A DNA stretch of 64,000 nucleotides, taken from positions 62,001 through 126,000 of the forward strand of contig JACRTY010000011.1 in NCBI GenBank assembly GCA_014305025.1, written 5' to 3'. Origin of the DNA: Candidatus Nyctobacter psychrophilus (GTDB taxonomy: Bacteria > Vulcanimicrobiota > Vulcanimicrobiia > Vulcanimicrobiales > Vulcanimicrobiaceae). The notes beneath the pieces were generated by a model. The model worked only from the letters and a program-made list of their open reading frames with translations, was not told where the DNA came from and did not search any database. This document shows, piece after piece, positions 35,980 to 44,196 of the stretch (the stretch's first letter is position 1; every line of letters starts with the position of its first letter). Made by a program: the position numbers and the translations under genes.

Positions 35980-38030
35980 AAAAACAAACGTATCTGACGT
36001 ACGGATTCGCCGCCATAGTTCTGTCGATCGTCGGCATCCTGCTCGTACCGCTGCCGCCCCTCGTACTCGACGCGCTGCTCGCGTTCAACATCCTGGGGTC
36101 GGGCATCGTGCTGTTGCTGGCGATCACGATCGGCGATCCGCTCGAGTTTGCGGCGTTTGCCCCGGCCCTGTTGATCGCGACGCTCTTTCGCCTCGCCCTC
36201 GACGTCTCGGCCACGCGGCTGATCCTGACCCAGGGCCACGTGGAAGGCGGCGTCGGCGACATCATTCCCGCCTTCGGCGCGCTCGTCGTGCACGGCAACC
36301 TGGTCGTGGGCTTGATCGTGTTCGCGATCCTGATCACGATTCAATTCATCGTAATCGCGTCGGGCGCCGGACGCGTCGCCGAAGTCGCTGCGCGCTTTAC
36401 GCTCGACGCGATGCCCGGCAAGCAGATGGCCATCGACGCGGAAATGCATGCCGGGTTGCTGGACGCCGACGGCGCGCGCCGCAAGCGAGCGCAAGTGCAG
36501 CGCGAAGCGGACTTCTACGGCGCGATGGACGGCGCCGGAAAATTCGTCAAAGGCGACGCCATCGCGGCGCTCGTGATCGTGGTGCTCAATCTGCTCGGCG
36601 GCATCGTCGTCGGATTCGCCTACCATGGCATGAGCGTGCTCGATGCGCTCAATACGTTCGCGATCCTCTCGATCGGCAATGCGCTCGTCACCACCCTGCC
36701 CGCCTTCTTGCTGTCGACGTCGATGGGACTGATGGTGACGCGCGTCGCGGGCGACGGGTCACTGGGCATCGACATCGCGACGCAGGTCCTCGAACGGCCC
36801 GGCGTGCTCCGCGCGGCCGGCGCATTTGCGGCGGTCTTGGCGCTGGTTCCCGCGCTGCCGCACGTCTTATTCGGAGCCCTCGGAACCGGCCTCTTCGGCC
36901 TCGCGCACTATGCATCGCGGGCTCAGGCCGCGCGTGCGGCGGCCGCGACGGCGTCGCACGATCTCGCGCGGCGCGCTGCAATCCGCCGCCCGGAGATGGC
37001 GCTGGCGCTGGTGGGGACCGACGCGGTCGCAATCGACATCGGCGCCGATCTGGCGGGCTTACTCGCGCCGCCGCTGGCCGATGCCCTGCTCGACCGCATC
37101 GGCGAAGTGCGCCGCGCGCTGGCCGGCGATATCGGCATCGTGTTGCCGGGCGTGCGCCTCCGCGACGACCTGACGCGCGACCCCGCGACGTATGCGATCC
37201 GCGTGCGCGATGGACTCGCGGGTGAAGGGCGACTGCGTCTCGACCGGGTGCTCGCCGTCGCCGATGAGGCGGTGCTGGCGCGCCTGGGGGGTGAACGGGT
37301 GCGCGAACCGGTCTACGGCATGCCGGCCGCCTGGCTCGAACCGGCGCAGCGCGAAACGGCGATGAATGCCGGAGCGCTCGTCTTCGACCCGATTTCGATC
37401 GTCGGCTCCCATCTGGCGGAGATTGCGCGGACGCATGCCGCCGCGTTGCTCGGCCGTCAGGAGCTGCATACGCTCGTCGAGCATCTGCGCGCTTCGGTTC
37501 CGTCGCTCGTGAAGGAAATCGGTAACGACGGCGTGCCGCTGGTGACCGTGCACCGCGTGTTCGAAGCATTGTTGCGCGAACGGGTGTGGCCGCGCGATCC
37601 CGTCGGAACGCTCGAGGCGCTCGTCGATGCGGCAACCTCGTGCCGCGACCCGCGCGAACTGACCGAAGCCGTGCGGCGCCGGCTCGTCCCGGCGCTCGTG
37701 CGCCGTCGCGACCTGCCGGTTCTCGAACCGCTGATCCTGGACTCGGCATTCGAAGCCGAAATGCAAGCCTGGCTGGTCGACGGGACGTTCGCGCCGCACC
37801 CCGTGATCGCGCTGCACCTGCGCACGAGCGCCCTGACGTACGGCAAGGCGGTCGCGCGGGAACGTGCCGCCGTCGTGTGCACCTCGGCACTGCGTCCGGC
37901 GCTCGCCGAGTTCTTTGGTCGTTTCGACGTGCGCCTCGACGTCTTCGCCTACGTCGAACTACCGCCGGAACTCGAACTGCGCCCTGCTCTGATCGTGAAA
38001 TCGCCGCAACCGACGGCGCTCGCGAGTTGA
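35976..38030 (+). CDS. flhA: Flagellar export gate protein FlhA
   Basis: A 684-residue protein: an N-terminal eight-helix membrane domain (PLPPLVLDALLAFNILGSGI), the FHIPEP signature RVAEVAARFTLDAMPGKQMA, GAMDGAGKFVKGDAIAALVI, then a cytosolic domain with DPISIVGSHLAEIARTHAAALLGRQEL and VLEPLILDSAFEAEMQAWL. Nonameric FlhA uses proton motive force and receives substrates and chaperones. It is the last gene of the flagellar run and converges on a Fur-family gene with only 19 bases between. Confidence 0.93.
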   Translation: MKKQTYLTYGFAAIVLSIVGILLVPLPPLVLDALLAFNILGSGIVLLLAITIGDPLEFAAFAPALLIATLFRLALDVSATRLILTQGHVEGGVGDIIPAFGALVVHGNLVVGLIVFAILITIQFIVIASGAGRVAEVAARFTLDAMPGKQMAIDAEMHAGLLDADGARRKRAQVQREADFYGAMDGAGKFVKGDAIAALVIVVLNLLGGIVVGFAYHGMSVLDALNTFAILSIGNALVTTLPAFLLSTSMGLMVTRVAGDGSLGIDIATQVLERPGVLRAAGAFAAVLALVPALPHVLFGALGTGLFGLAHYASRAQAARAAAATASHDLARRAAIRRPEMALALVGTDAVAIDIGADLAGLLAPPLADALLDRIGEVRRALAGDIGIVLPGVRLRDDLTRDPATYAIRVRDGLAGEGRLRLDRVLAVADEAVLARLGGERVREPVYGMPAAWLEPAQRETAMNAGALVFDPISIVGSHLAEIARTHAAALLGRQELHTLVEHLRASVPSLVKEIGNDGVPLVTVHRVFEALLRERVWPRDPVGTLEALVDAATSCRDPRELTEAVRRRLVPALVRRRDLPVLEPLILDSAFEAEMQAWLVDGTFAPHPVIALHLRTSALTYGKAVARERAAVVCTSALRPALAEFFGRFDVRLDVFAYVELPPELELRPALIVKSPQPTALAS

Positions 38031-38049
38031 AGAAGCCGGCCGTATGGAG

Positions 38050-38469
38050 TCACGGCGGGCTGCTGCAGGTGGAGCAACGGCCCGTGATCGTGAGCGCGCA
38101 ATCGATGTCGGTGTAGCCCGCTTGCGTTGCGATGTCGCGCGCGATGTCGCTTAACCCGTCGGCGTTGACGTTGACGAGCGAGCGGCAACTCGAGCACAGC
38201 AGATGATGGTGTTTGGCGAGCGCTGCTTCATAGCGTGCCGCGCCGCCGGCGAACGAGAAGACTTGCACCAGCCCGATCGCGCGCAGGATGTCGAGCGTGC
38301 GATAGATCGTTCCCAGACTTACGTCGGGCAAGTTGGTGCGTACGCGGGCATGAATCGTCTCGGCGGAGAGGTGCATCCCATCGCTCAGCGCGCGCAGCAC
38401 GGCAGCGCGCTGCTTGGTGAGACGGTAGCGCGATTGTAACAGCCCGGCGTCCACGCTCGTGCGATCCAT
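38050..38469 (-). CDS. Fur/PerR-family metalloregulator
   Basis: A 139-residue Fur-family repressor. The winged helix contains YRLTKQRAAVLRALSDGMHL and SLGTIYRTLDILRAIGLVQVF. The dimerisation/metal domain has AKHHHLLCSSCRSLVNV and ends with CSTC, making two C-x-x-C motifs for a structural Zn site. The His cluster H-H-H before CSSC contributes to the regulatory site. Whether it senses Fe, peroxide or Zn cannot be decided. It is divergent from secD. Confidence 0.88.
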   Translation of the reverse strand: MDRTSVDAGLLQSRYRLTKQRAAVLRALSDGMHLSAETIHARVRTNLPDVSLGTIYRTLDILRAIGLVQVFSFAGGAARYEAALAKHHHLLCSSCRSLVNVNADGLSDIARDIATQAGYTDIDCALTITGRCSTCSSPP

Positions 38470-38559
38470 AGCCTCCGCGAAACCGTCGTGAGGAAGGTGA
38501 ACTCGGAGATCCCGGCCCTACGTGTTGAGAGTGCCCCAAGGGCGTGGAGGCAAACTCGT

Positions 38560-38588
38560 TTGACGGGGTGGGACGACCCTGCTACAAT
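38560..38588 (+). promoter_or_regulatory. Strong sigma70-type promoter for secDF
   Basis: TTGACG at 38560-38565, a 17-base spacer, and TACAAT at 38583-38588: five of six matches in each hexamer. Start expected near 38595. The leader contains GCCTC facing GGGGC followed by TTTTTT (38601-38620), a small attenuator-like hairpin just before the secD ATG. Confidence 0.7.
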
Positions 38589-38624
38589 ACGTAGGTTCTC
38601 GCCTCCCGTGGGGCTTTTTTCAGT

Positions 38625-39902
38625 ATGGTGTGGCAGCGTTACAAGCCCTGGGCAGTCGGGGCGTTCTTGGCCGGGCTCGTGGCTCTCTGTCTCTTCCTGG
38701 TTCTCCCGATCCAGAACAAGATCAAGCTGGGCCTCGATTTGCAGGGCGGCGTTCGCGTGCTGCTTCAGCTCAATACGAGCCCCGAAGTTCCGCAGATTAC
38801 CCAACAGATCCAAGGCCAAGTCGAGCAGGTGATCGACGCTCGCATCAACGGGCTCGGCGTAGCGGAGCCGCAGATCACGACGGTCGGCAGCGATCGCATC
38901 CTGGTCGAGTTGCCCAACGTCAAGAATCCCGACGAAGCGGTGCGCGCGCTCAAAGAAGTCGCGAAGCTCGACTTCAAGATCATCCCCGAGGCCGTCAACG
39001 ACCGCGCGACCCGCGACAAGAAGTACGCCGACAATCCGAACGGTGCGTTCAAGGACAGCGGTCCAATCGTCTACACCGGTGCCGAACTCAAGAGTGCCGC
39101 GTCGGCGCCGAGCCAAGGCGGCGGCTGGCAGATCGATTTCACGACGAAGAATCCGGCGAAGTTCGGGCAGCTCACCCAGGCCAATATCGGAAAGCTGCTC
39201 GGCTTCTTTCTCGACAAGAAATTCATCTCGGCTGCGACGATCCAGGGCGTCATCACCGATAACGGACAGATCACCGGAAACTTCACCGAAGACGATACGA
39301 TCCGCCTCGCCAACGACCTCAACGCGGGCGCACTTCCGGTGCCGGTCACGGTCATCGAAAACGACACCGTCGGCCCGATCCTTGGCAAGATCGACCTGCA
39401 GAAGTCGCTCTACGCCTCGATGGCGGGTCTCGGCCTCGTGCTCGTGTTCATGCTCGTCGTCTATCGGCTGCCGGGATTTCTCGCCGACATCGCGCTGGTC
39501 GTCTACGTCTTGATGCTGCTCGGGCTCTTGGCCGGCGTGCACGCCGTTTTGACGTTGCCCGGCATCGCCGGCTTCGTGCTCTCCGTCGGCATGGCCGTCG
39601 ATGCCAACGTTCTGATTTTCGAGCGGCTCAAGGAAGAAATCTGGGCGGGCCGATCGCTCCGCGCCTCGGTCGCGACCGGGTTCAAGCGCGCGTTCACGGC
39701 GGTCTTCGATAGTCACTTCACGACGATCGTCGGCGCGGGCGTGCTGTTCATGCTCGGCACCGGCACCGTCAAGGGCTTCGCCTATACGCTCTTCTGGGGG
39801 ACCGCGTTCTCGCTGTTCACGGCCACCTTCGTCACGCGCTATCTCGTCGATCTGGTCGTCAATAACAATCTGGCACAAAGTCCGAAAGTCTACGGCGCCT
39901 AG
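38625..39902 (+). CDS. secD: Protein translocase subunit SecD
   Basis: A 425-residue RND-fold protein. TM1 is about residues 8-26, followed by the conserved LGLDLQGGVRVLLQL, INGLGVAEPQITTVGSDRIL and a P1 periplasmic domain. The C-terminal five-helix bundle contains LPGIAGFVLSVGMAVDANVLIFERLKEE, holding the functional Asp. It uses proton motive force to drive late steps of Sec export. secF begins 2 bases after its stop. Confidence 0.95.
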   Translation: MVWQRYKPWAVGAFLAGLVALCLFLVLPIQNKIKLGLDLQGGVRVLLQLNTSPEVPQITQQIQGQVEQVIDARINGLGVAEPQITTVGSDRILVELPNVKNPDEAVRALKEVAKLDFKIIPEAVNDRATRDKKYADNPNGAFKDSGPIVYTGAELKSAASAPSQGGGWQIDFTTKNPAKFGQLTQANIGKLLGFFLDKKFISAATIQGVITDNGQITGNFTEDDTIRLANDLNAGALPVPVTVIENDTVGPILGKIDLQKSLYASMAGLGLVLVFMLVVYRLPGFLADIALVVYVLMLLGLLAGVHAVLTLPGIAGFVLSVGMAVDANVLIFERLKEEIWAGRSLRASVATGFKRAFTAVFDSHFTTIVGAGVLFMLGTGTVKGFAYTLFWGTAFSLFTATFVTRYLVDLVVNNNLAQSPKVYGA

Positions 39903-39904
39903 CC

Positions 39905-41311
39905 ATGTTCTTTCGGCGCCTGAATTGGAACGTTGTCGGCTGGTTTCGGACCGTCTCGCTGATCTCGTACGTCATCATCGGCCTCGGCATCGCGGCGCTG
40001 CTGTGGCACGCGACGCACGCGCCGGGCGGCGGTTTCCAGCCTTCGCACGCGCTGCGCCTGGGGTTGTCGTTCACCGGCGGCACCGACGTCACGGTCAAGT
40101 ACAACGCGCCCTCGAGCGTGCCGGCCGTACAGCGCGCGCTCGCCAAAATCGGCGTCACCGACGCGCGCATCAATACGCTCGGAAAAGCAACGGACCCGCA
40201 TCCGAACGAGCGTTTCTCGATCGGGACCCAGCGCGACTTCGGTAACGATCCGGCCCCCTTGTGGTCGGCTCTGGGCAGCGTCGGACACGTCGACCGCTCG
40301 CAATCGCAAATTACGACCGTCGGCCCGTCGCTCGGCAAAGAGTATCTGACCAAGGCCGGCGAGGCGCTCGTCATCGCGATCGTCATCCAATTCATCTACA
40401 TCGCGTTCCGTTTCGGCTGGAACTACATCTTCGGACTGGTCGTCGTGATCGCACTCGTGCGCGATGCGGCGATGATGATCGGCATTTACGCCATTGCCGA
40501 CAAACCGGCCGACGATGCGTTCTTGGCCGCCGTACTGACCGTCATCGGCTATTCGGTGATGGACACGATCGTGATCCTGGACCGTATTCGCGAAAACGTC
40601 AAAGTCATGGCGTCCGAGTCGTACGCCAAGATCGTCAACACGTCGATCCTGCAGACGATGACCCGCTCGTTCAATACGCTCGCGACCGTCGTCATCACGC
40701 TCGTGGCGCTGCTTGCCTTCGGCGGCGCGAGCTTGCAGAACTTCGCCTTCGCGCTGCTGGTCGGCATTTGCTCGGGCGGTTATCACTCGATCTTTTATTC
40801 GGCCCCGCTCGTCAACGTGCTGCGCGAGCGACAGTTGCGCCAAGCTGCAACGCAGCGGCAGTTGGCCCGCGCGAACGCCCTCGAGCGCCCTCGTACCGTC
40901 GCCGAAGCGCGGGCTCAAGCGGCGCGCGGCATGTCGCGCGACGAGATCGTCGCCGCACGCAAAGAGCGGCGCGCTCGCGAGAAAGCGATGGCCGCGCGGC
41001 CGGCCGGCGGCCCCGCCAAGTACCGGCGCAAGCGAGGCGACGTCGCGACCGGAGCCTCGGTTTACGAGGAACCGGATTACGAGCAACCGGCCTACGACGA
41101 AGCTTCAGCCACTGCCCAAGAGGACCTCGGCGATGCGGGATACGGCGAGTATGCGACATCAGAGTATGAGCTCGACCCGCTCGATGCGCAAAATGCGGGC
41201 CTCCATGAACACGACTTGACGCTCGGGCACGAGGAGATTCGCCTGAACCTCGACGATCCGGAAACCGACGCTGCGCCGCTCGAAGAGCGGATCTCCCGCA
41301 AACCCGAATAA
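39905..41311 (+). CDS. secF: Protein translocase subunit SecF with long charged C-terminal extension
   Basis: A 468-residue SecF. The core (about residues 1-305) has LGLSFTGGTDVTVKYNA, GKEYLTKAGEALVIAIVIQF, IGYSVMDTIVILDRIRENVK and NTSILQTMTRSFNTLATVVI. It is followed by about 150 extra residues: first a basic Arg/Ala helix (RQLRQAATQRQLARANAL), then an acidic Tyr/Glu/Asp segment (VYEEPDYEQPAYDEAS). Typical SecF ends near 300-320 residues, so the tail is unusual. The core function with SecD is secure; the tail's role is unknown. Confidence 0.93.
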   Translation: MFFRRLNWNVVGWFRTVSLISYVIIGLGIAALLWHATHAPGGGFQPSHALRLGLSFTGGTDVTVKYNAPSSVPAVQRALAKIGVTDARINTLGKATDPHPNERFSIGTQRDFGNDPAPLWSALGSVGHVDRSQSQITTVGPSLGKEYLTKAGEALVIAIVIQFIYIAFRFGWNYIFGLVVVIALVRDAAMMIGIYAIADKPADDAFLAAVLTVIGYSVMDTIVILDRIRENVKVMASESYAKIVNTSILQTMTRSFNTLATVVITLVALLAFGGASLQNFAFALLVGICSGGYHSIFYSAPLVNVLRERQLRQAATQRQLARANALERPRTVAEARAQAARGMSRDEIVAARKERRAREKAMAARPAGGPAKYRRKRGDVATGASVYEEPDYEQPAYDEASATAQEDLGDAGYGEYATSEYELDPLDAQNAGLHEHDLTLGHEEIRLNLDDPETDAAPLEERISRKPE

Positions 41312-41537
41312 CCGGCGCCAGGCGCTGCGTGGAGCGGCGCCGGGCGGGCTGCCGCCGCCGACTCCATCGGAGGCCGCCTTCGAGCGGCTACTTGCGACCT
41401 TCGGTGAAGAGCCGGACGCTACACCGAGCGGCGACGTTTCGGAGACCGGCCCGGCTCCACCGAACGACGCCGACGATTGGACCGAAGCGACCGAGCCGGC
41501 AACGACGGCGCCGAATGCGTCCACGTTTCTGGACGAG

Positions 41538-43370
41538 TTGTTCGCGCAGCGCGACGCCTATGTGCGGCGCGACCGTTTTGCGAGCATCGGCGAGGCGGAC
41601 GATTTTTACACCAAGATCGTCGGCGTCAGCTTCGAGGGACGACAGAACGTCGTCGCGGGGTTGCTTCCCGGTAACGCGCTCGCGCTCGTGCGCGAACCGG
41701 ACAATCTACACGATGCCAATGCCGTCGCCGTACGCTTCGGGCTCCTTCACCTCGGGTATCTGCGGCGCGAAATCGCGCATCGCTTGGCGGCGAACCTCGA
41801 CCGCGGCGACCGCTATGCGGCCAGCGTCGGCAGCATCACCGGCGGCGGAGCGCGACACGTCGGCGTCAACATACGCGTGCAACGCGAGCGGCAGCGCCGC
41901 ACGGCAATCGAGCAACACCCCAGCGGCGGCCGAACGGCCGTCAGCGACGATGCGCTGCGCGAGGCACTGATCGGCGGCCGCCCCTTGCGTGACGCGCAAC
42001 GCCGGGTGCTCGAACGGTTGGAGGAGCAGCGTCGCACCCTCGCGGTGCTGGGCACGGGCCGCGGAAAGTCGCTGTGCTTCCAACTTCCGGCGGCCCGCGC
42101 CACGCTCGAGCACGGCTCGAAGACGCTGGTTTTCTATCCGTTGCGCGCTCTGGCCAACGATCAGTACGACGCGCTCGTACGGCGTTTGGAGCCGCTGGGC
42201 GTGCGCATCTTCCGCGCCAATGGAGCGATCGACGGCGCCGAGCGCGCCGACCTCGAGGCGGCGCTCGAGGACGGTTCATGGGACGTCATGCTGACCACGC
42301 CGGAGTTCGCGACGTTCCACCGCGCTGCGTTCCTGCGCCGGGAGAACCACGCAACATTCGTCGTCGTCGACGAAGCGCATCATCTTTTCGAATCGCGCCA
42401 TCGACCGGCGTACGGTACGCTCGGCTCGTTCATTCGTGAGCTGGCGCCGCAGCGGCTGCTGGCGCTGACCGCGACCGCGAACGCCGATGCGTTCGCCGCC
42501 ATCCGGACGGCGCTCGGCATCGAGTCTTGGGTGATCGATCCGACCGTGCGGGAAAATCTGCACGTCGTCGACGCGCGCAACACGGCGGAGCGTGCAGCGT
42601 ATTTGGTGCGCGAACTCGATGATAGCGGCAAGGCCATCGTGTACGGCAATTCGCGCAGTGAGGTGACCAAACTCGCGGAACGCTTGCGCGCACGGTTGGG
42701 TCCCGTGGTCGCGTTCTATCATGCCGGCCTGCCGTCGGCGCAGCGGGCGATGGTCGAAGACCTCTTTCGCGCCGGTTCCGTGCGCATCGTGGTCGCGACG
42801 TCGGCGTTCGGCGAGGGCATTGATCTTCCCGACGTGCGCGATGTCGTGCTCTATCACTTGAACTTCCACTTCACCGAATTCAATCAAATGGCCGGCCGCG
42901 CCGGCCGTGACGGCGCCGCCGCGCGCATTCATTTGCTGTACGGCGATTCCGACCGTCGCATCAACGACTTCATCATCGGACGCAGCGCACCGTCGGTGCA
43001 AACGTTGCGAGAGCTCTACCGCGGCATGCGCGCGATGGCTTCCGACGACGTGCTGCGCACCAATTACGAAGACATCGCGCGCACGCTGACCCTCGAGGGC
43101 GCCGATGGCTCGACGGTCGGTGCCGCCGTACGCATTTTCGAAGAGGCGAACCTGGTCGCCGGCGGTGTCGACGACGGGGGACGTTTCATACGGTTCTCGA
43201 TGGTCGACGGGAAGGTCGATCTCACCAAGACCGCCCGCTATGCCGAAGGCCAGGCCGAGCGCGACAACTTCGAACGCTTCTGCGCGCTGGCGCTCGAAGC
43301 CGATGCCGCCACCTTGGAGCAGATCATCAACCGCCCAATCTACCCTGACCGAACGCCGCTCGAACGTTGA
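41538..43370 (+). CDS. HIRAN-domain RecQ-like superfamily 2 DNA helicase
   Basis: At least 610 residues. The HIRAN domain (about residues 22-115: FYTKIVGVSFEGRQNVV, LVREPDNLHDANAVAV) binds DNA ends or ssDNA in related proteins. The helicase core has Walker A VLGTGRGKSLCFQLPAA, DEAH box VVVDEAHHLFE, motif III LLALTATAN, VVATSAFGEGIDLPDV and the Arg-finger motif FNQMAGRAGRDG. TTG 41538 is the first ATG/GTG/TTG. However, the frame stays open to 41247, and the stretch from about 41349 encodes a coding-like acidic Pro/Thr-rich sequence (EAAFERLLATFGEEPDATP). The real start may be a CTG at 41325 or 41349. Probably DNA repair. Confidence 0.75.
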   Translation: MFAQRDAYVRRDRFASIGEADDFYTKIVGVSFEGRQNVVAGLLPGNALALVREPDNLHDANAVAVRFGLLHLGYLRREIAHRLAANLDRGDRYAASVGSITGGGARHVGVNIRVQRERQRRTAIEQHPSGGRTAVSDDALREALIGGRPLRDAQRRVLERLEEQRRTLAVLGTGRGKSLCFQLPAARATLEHGSKTLVFYPLRALANDQYDALVRRLEPLGVRIFRANGAIDGAERADLEAALEDGSWDVMLTTPEFATFHRAAFLRRENHATFVVVDEAHHLFESRHRPAYGTLGSFIRELAPQRLLALTATANADAFAAIRTALGIESWVIDPTVRENLHVVDARNTAERAAYLVRELDDSGKAIVYGNSRSEVTKLAERLRARLGPVVAFYHAGLPSAQRAMVEDLFRAGSVRIVVATSAFGEGIDLPDVRDVVLYHLNFHFTEFNQMAGRAGRDGAAARIHLLYGDSDRRINDFIIGRSAPSVQTLRELYRGMRAMASDDVLRTNYEDIARTLTLEGADGSTVGAAVRIFEEANLVAGGVDDGGRFIRFSMVDGKVDLTKTARYAEGQAERDNFERFCALALEADAATLEQIINRPIYPDRTPLER

Positions 43371-44158
43371 ACGCCGGCATGGGCTCCGGCCGAATCCAGG
43401 CCTTCGATGATGCCGGCGACCTCCGCCGGTACTTCGACCGGCGCGTTGTGCCCGACGTCGCGCAGCGTGATGAAAACGGCGCCGGCGATCGCGCCGCCGA
43501 CGTCGCGCCGTAGGCGCGGCAGCGGCGCGAGCGGATCGCGGTTGCCCGCAATGACGACCGTGGGCAGTTTGAGTTCGTGGAGGCGCTGCGAAAAGTCGAC
43601 CGCGCGGCCGCGGTTGTACCACCCGAACCATGCTTCGCGCTGCGCGATCAGGGCGTCGTCGATGAGCCGCTCCATGGCATCGGGCGCGATGTCGCGCACC
43701 ATCGCCGCTCGCTGGAATCGTTCGATGCGCACGCGCGAACCGAAGGCGGCTTCGGCCAGCGCGCGATGCCGAGCACTGCTGACGTAGGCTCGTGCGGTGC
43801 CCGGCGCAATGAGAATCAGCCGCCCGAGATTGGGCGGCGGTTCGAGCGCGACGTATTGCGCAACTTTGCCGCCCATCGAATGCGCGATGAGGTCGACGGG
43901 ACCGTCCACGGCTGCGAGCGCCGCCCGCAAGTCGCCCGCGTAACCCGCCAGATCGTGACCGTCGGTAGGCCGGTCGGACAAGCCGGCACCGCGGAAATCC
44001 AGGAGATGTGAGGTGTAACGTTCCGGATCCAGCCGCGCTACGACGTCGTAGAAGATGCGACGCGAACTGATCCAGCCGTGTGCGAACAGCAGCCGGCGGC
44101 GTCCCGTGCCGCGCGTTTCAAGCGCGAGGGAGACGTCGCCGTTGTTGATATAGCGCAC
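43340..44158 (-). CDS. Alpha/beta hydrolase fold protein
   Basis: A 272-residue hydrolase. The oxyanion loop is LLFAHGWISSRRIFYDVV, the nucleophile elbow is DLIAHSMGGKVAQYVAL (G/H-x-S-x-G form), the acid is in VVIAGNRDPLAPLPRLR, and the catalytic His is in TLRDVGHNAPVEVPAE. GTG 44156-44158 is chosen because the sequence becomes family-like there (RYINNGDVSLALETRG); the longer frame is antisense. The 3' end overlaps the helicase 3' end by 31 bases. Substrate unknown. Confidence 0.8.
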   Translation of the reverse strand: MRYINNGDVSLALETRGTGRRRLLFAHGWISSRRIFYDVVARLDPERYTSHLLDFRGAGLSDRPTDGHDLAGYAGDLRAALAAVDGPVDLIAHSMGGKVAQYVALEPPPNLGRLILIAPGTARAYVSSARHRALAEAAFGSRVRIERFQRAAMVRDIAPDAMERLIDDALIAQREAWFGWYNRGRAVDFSQRLHELKLPTVVIAGNRDPLAPLPRLRRDVGGAIAGAVFITLRDVGHNAPVEVPAEVAGIIEGLDSAGAHAGVQRSSGVRSG

Positions 44159-44196
44159 GATCGCTGCCGTTCGTTCAGCGTGCAGCGGGTCTTGCG

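Noticed and set aside
23411-38030. Injectisome-type (virulence) type III secretion system
   Set aside because: Presence of FlgB-like, FlgC, FliE, FlgF/G, FliF with RBM3, and absence of SctC secretin, SctD, needle and translocon genes point to the flagellar branch.
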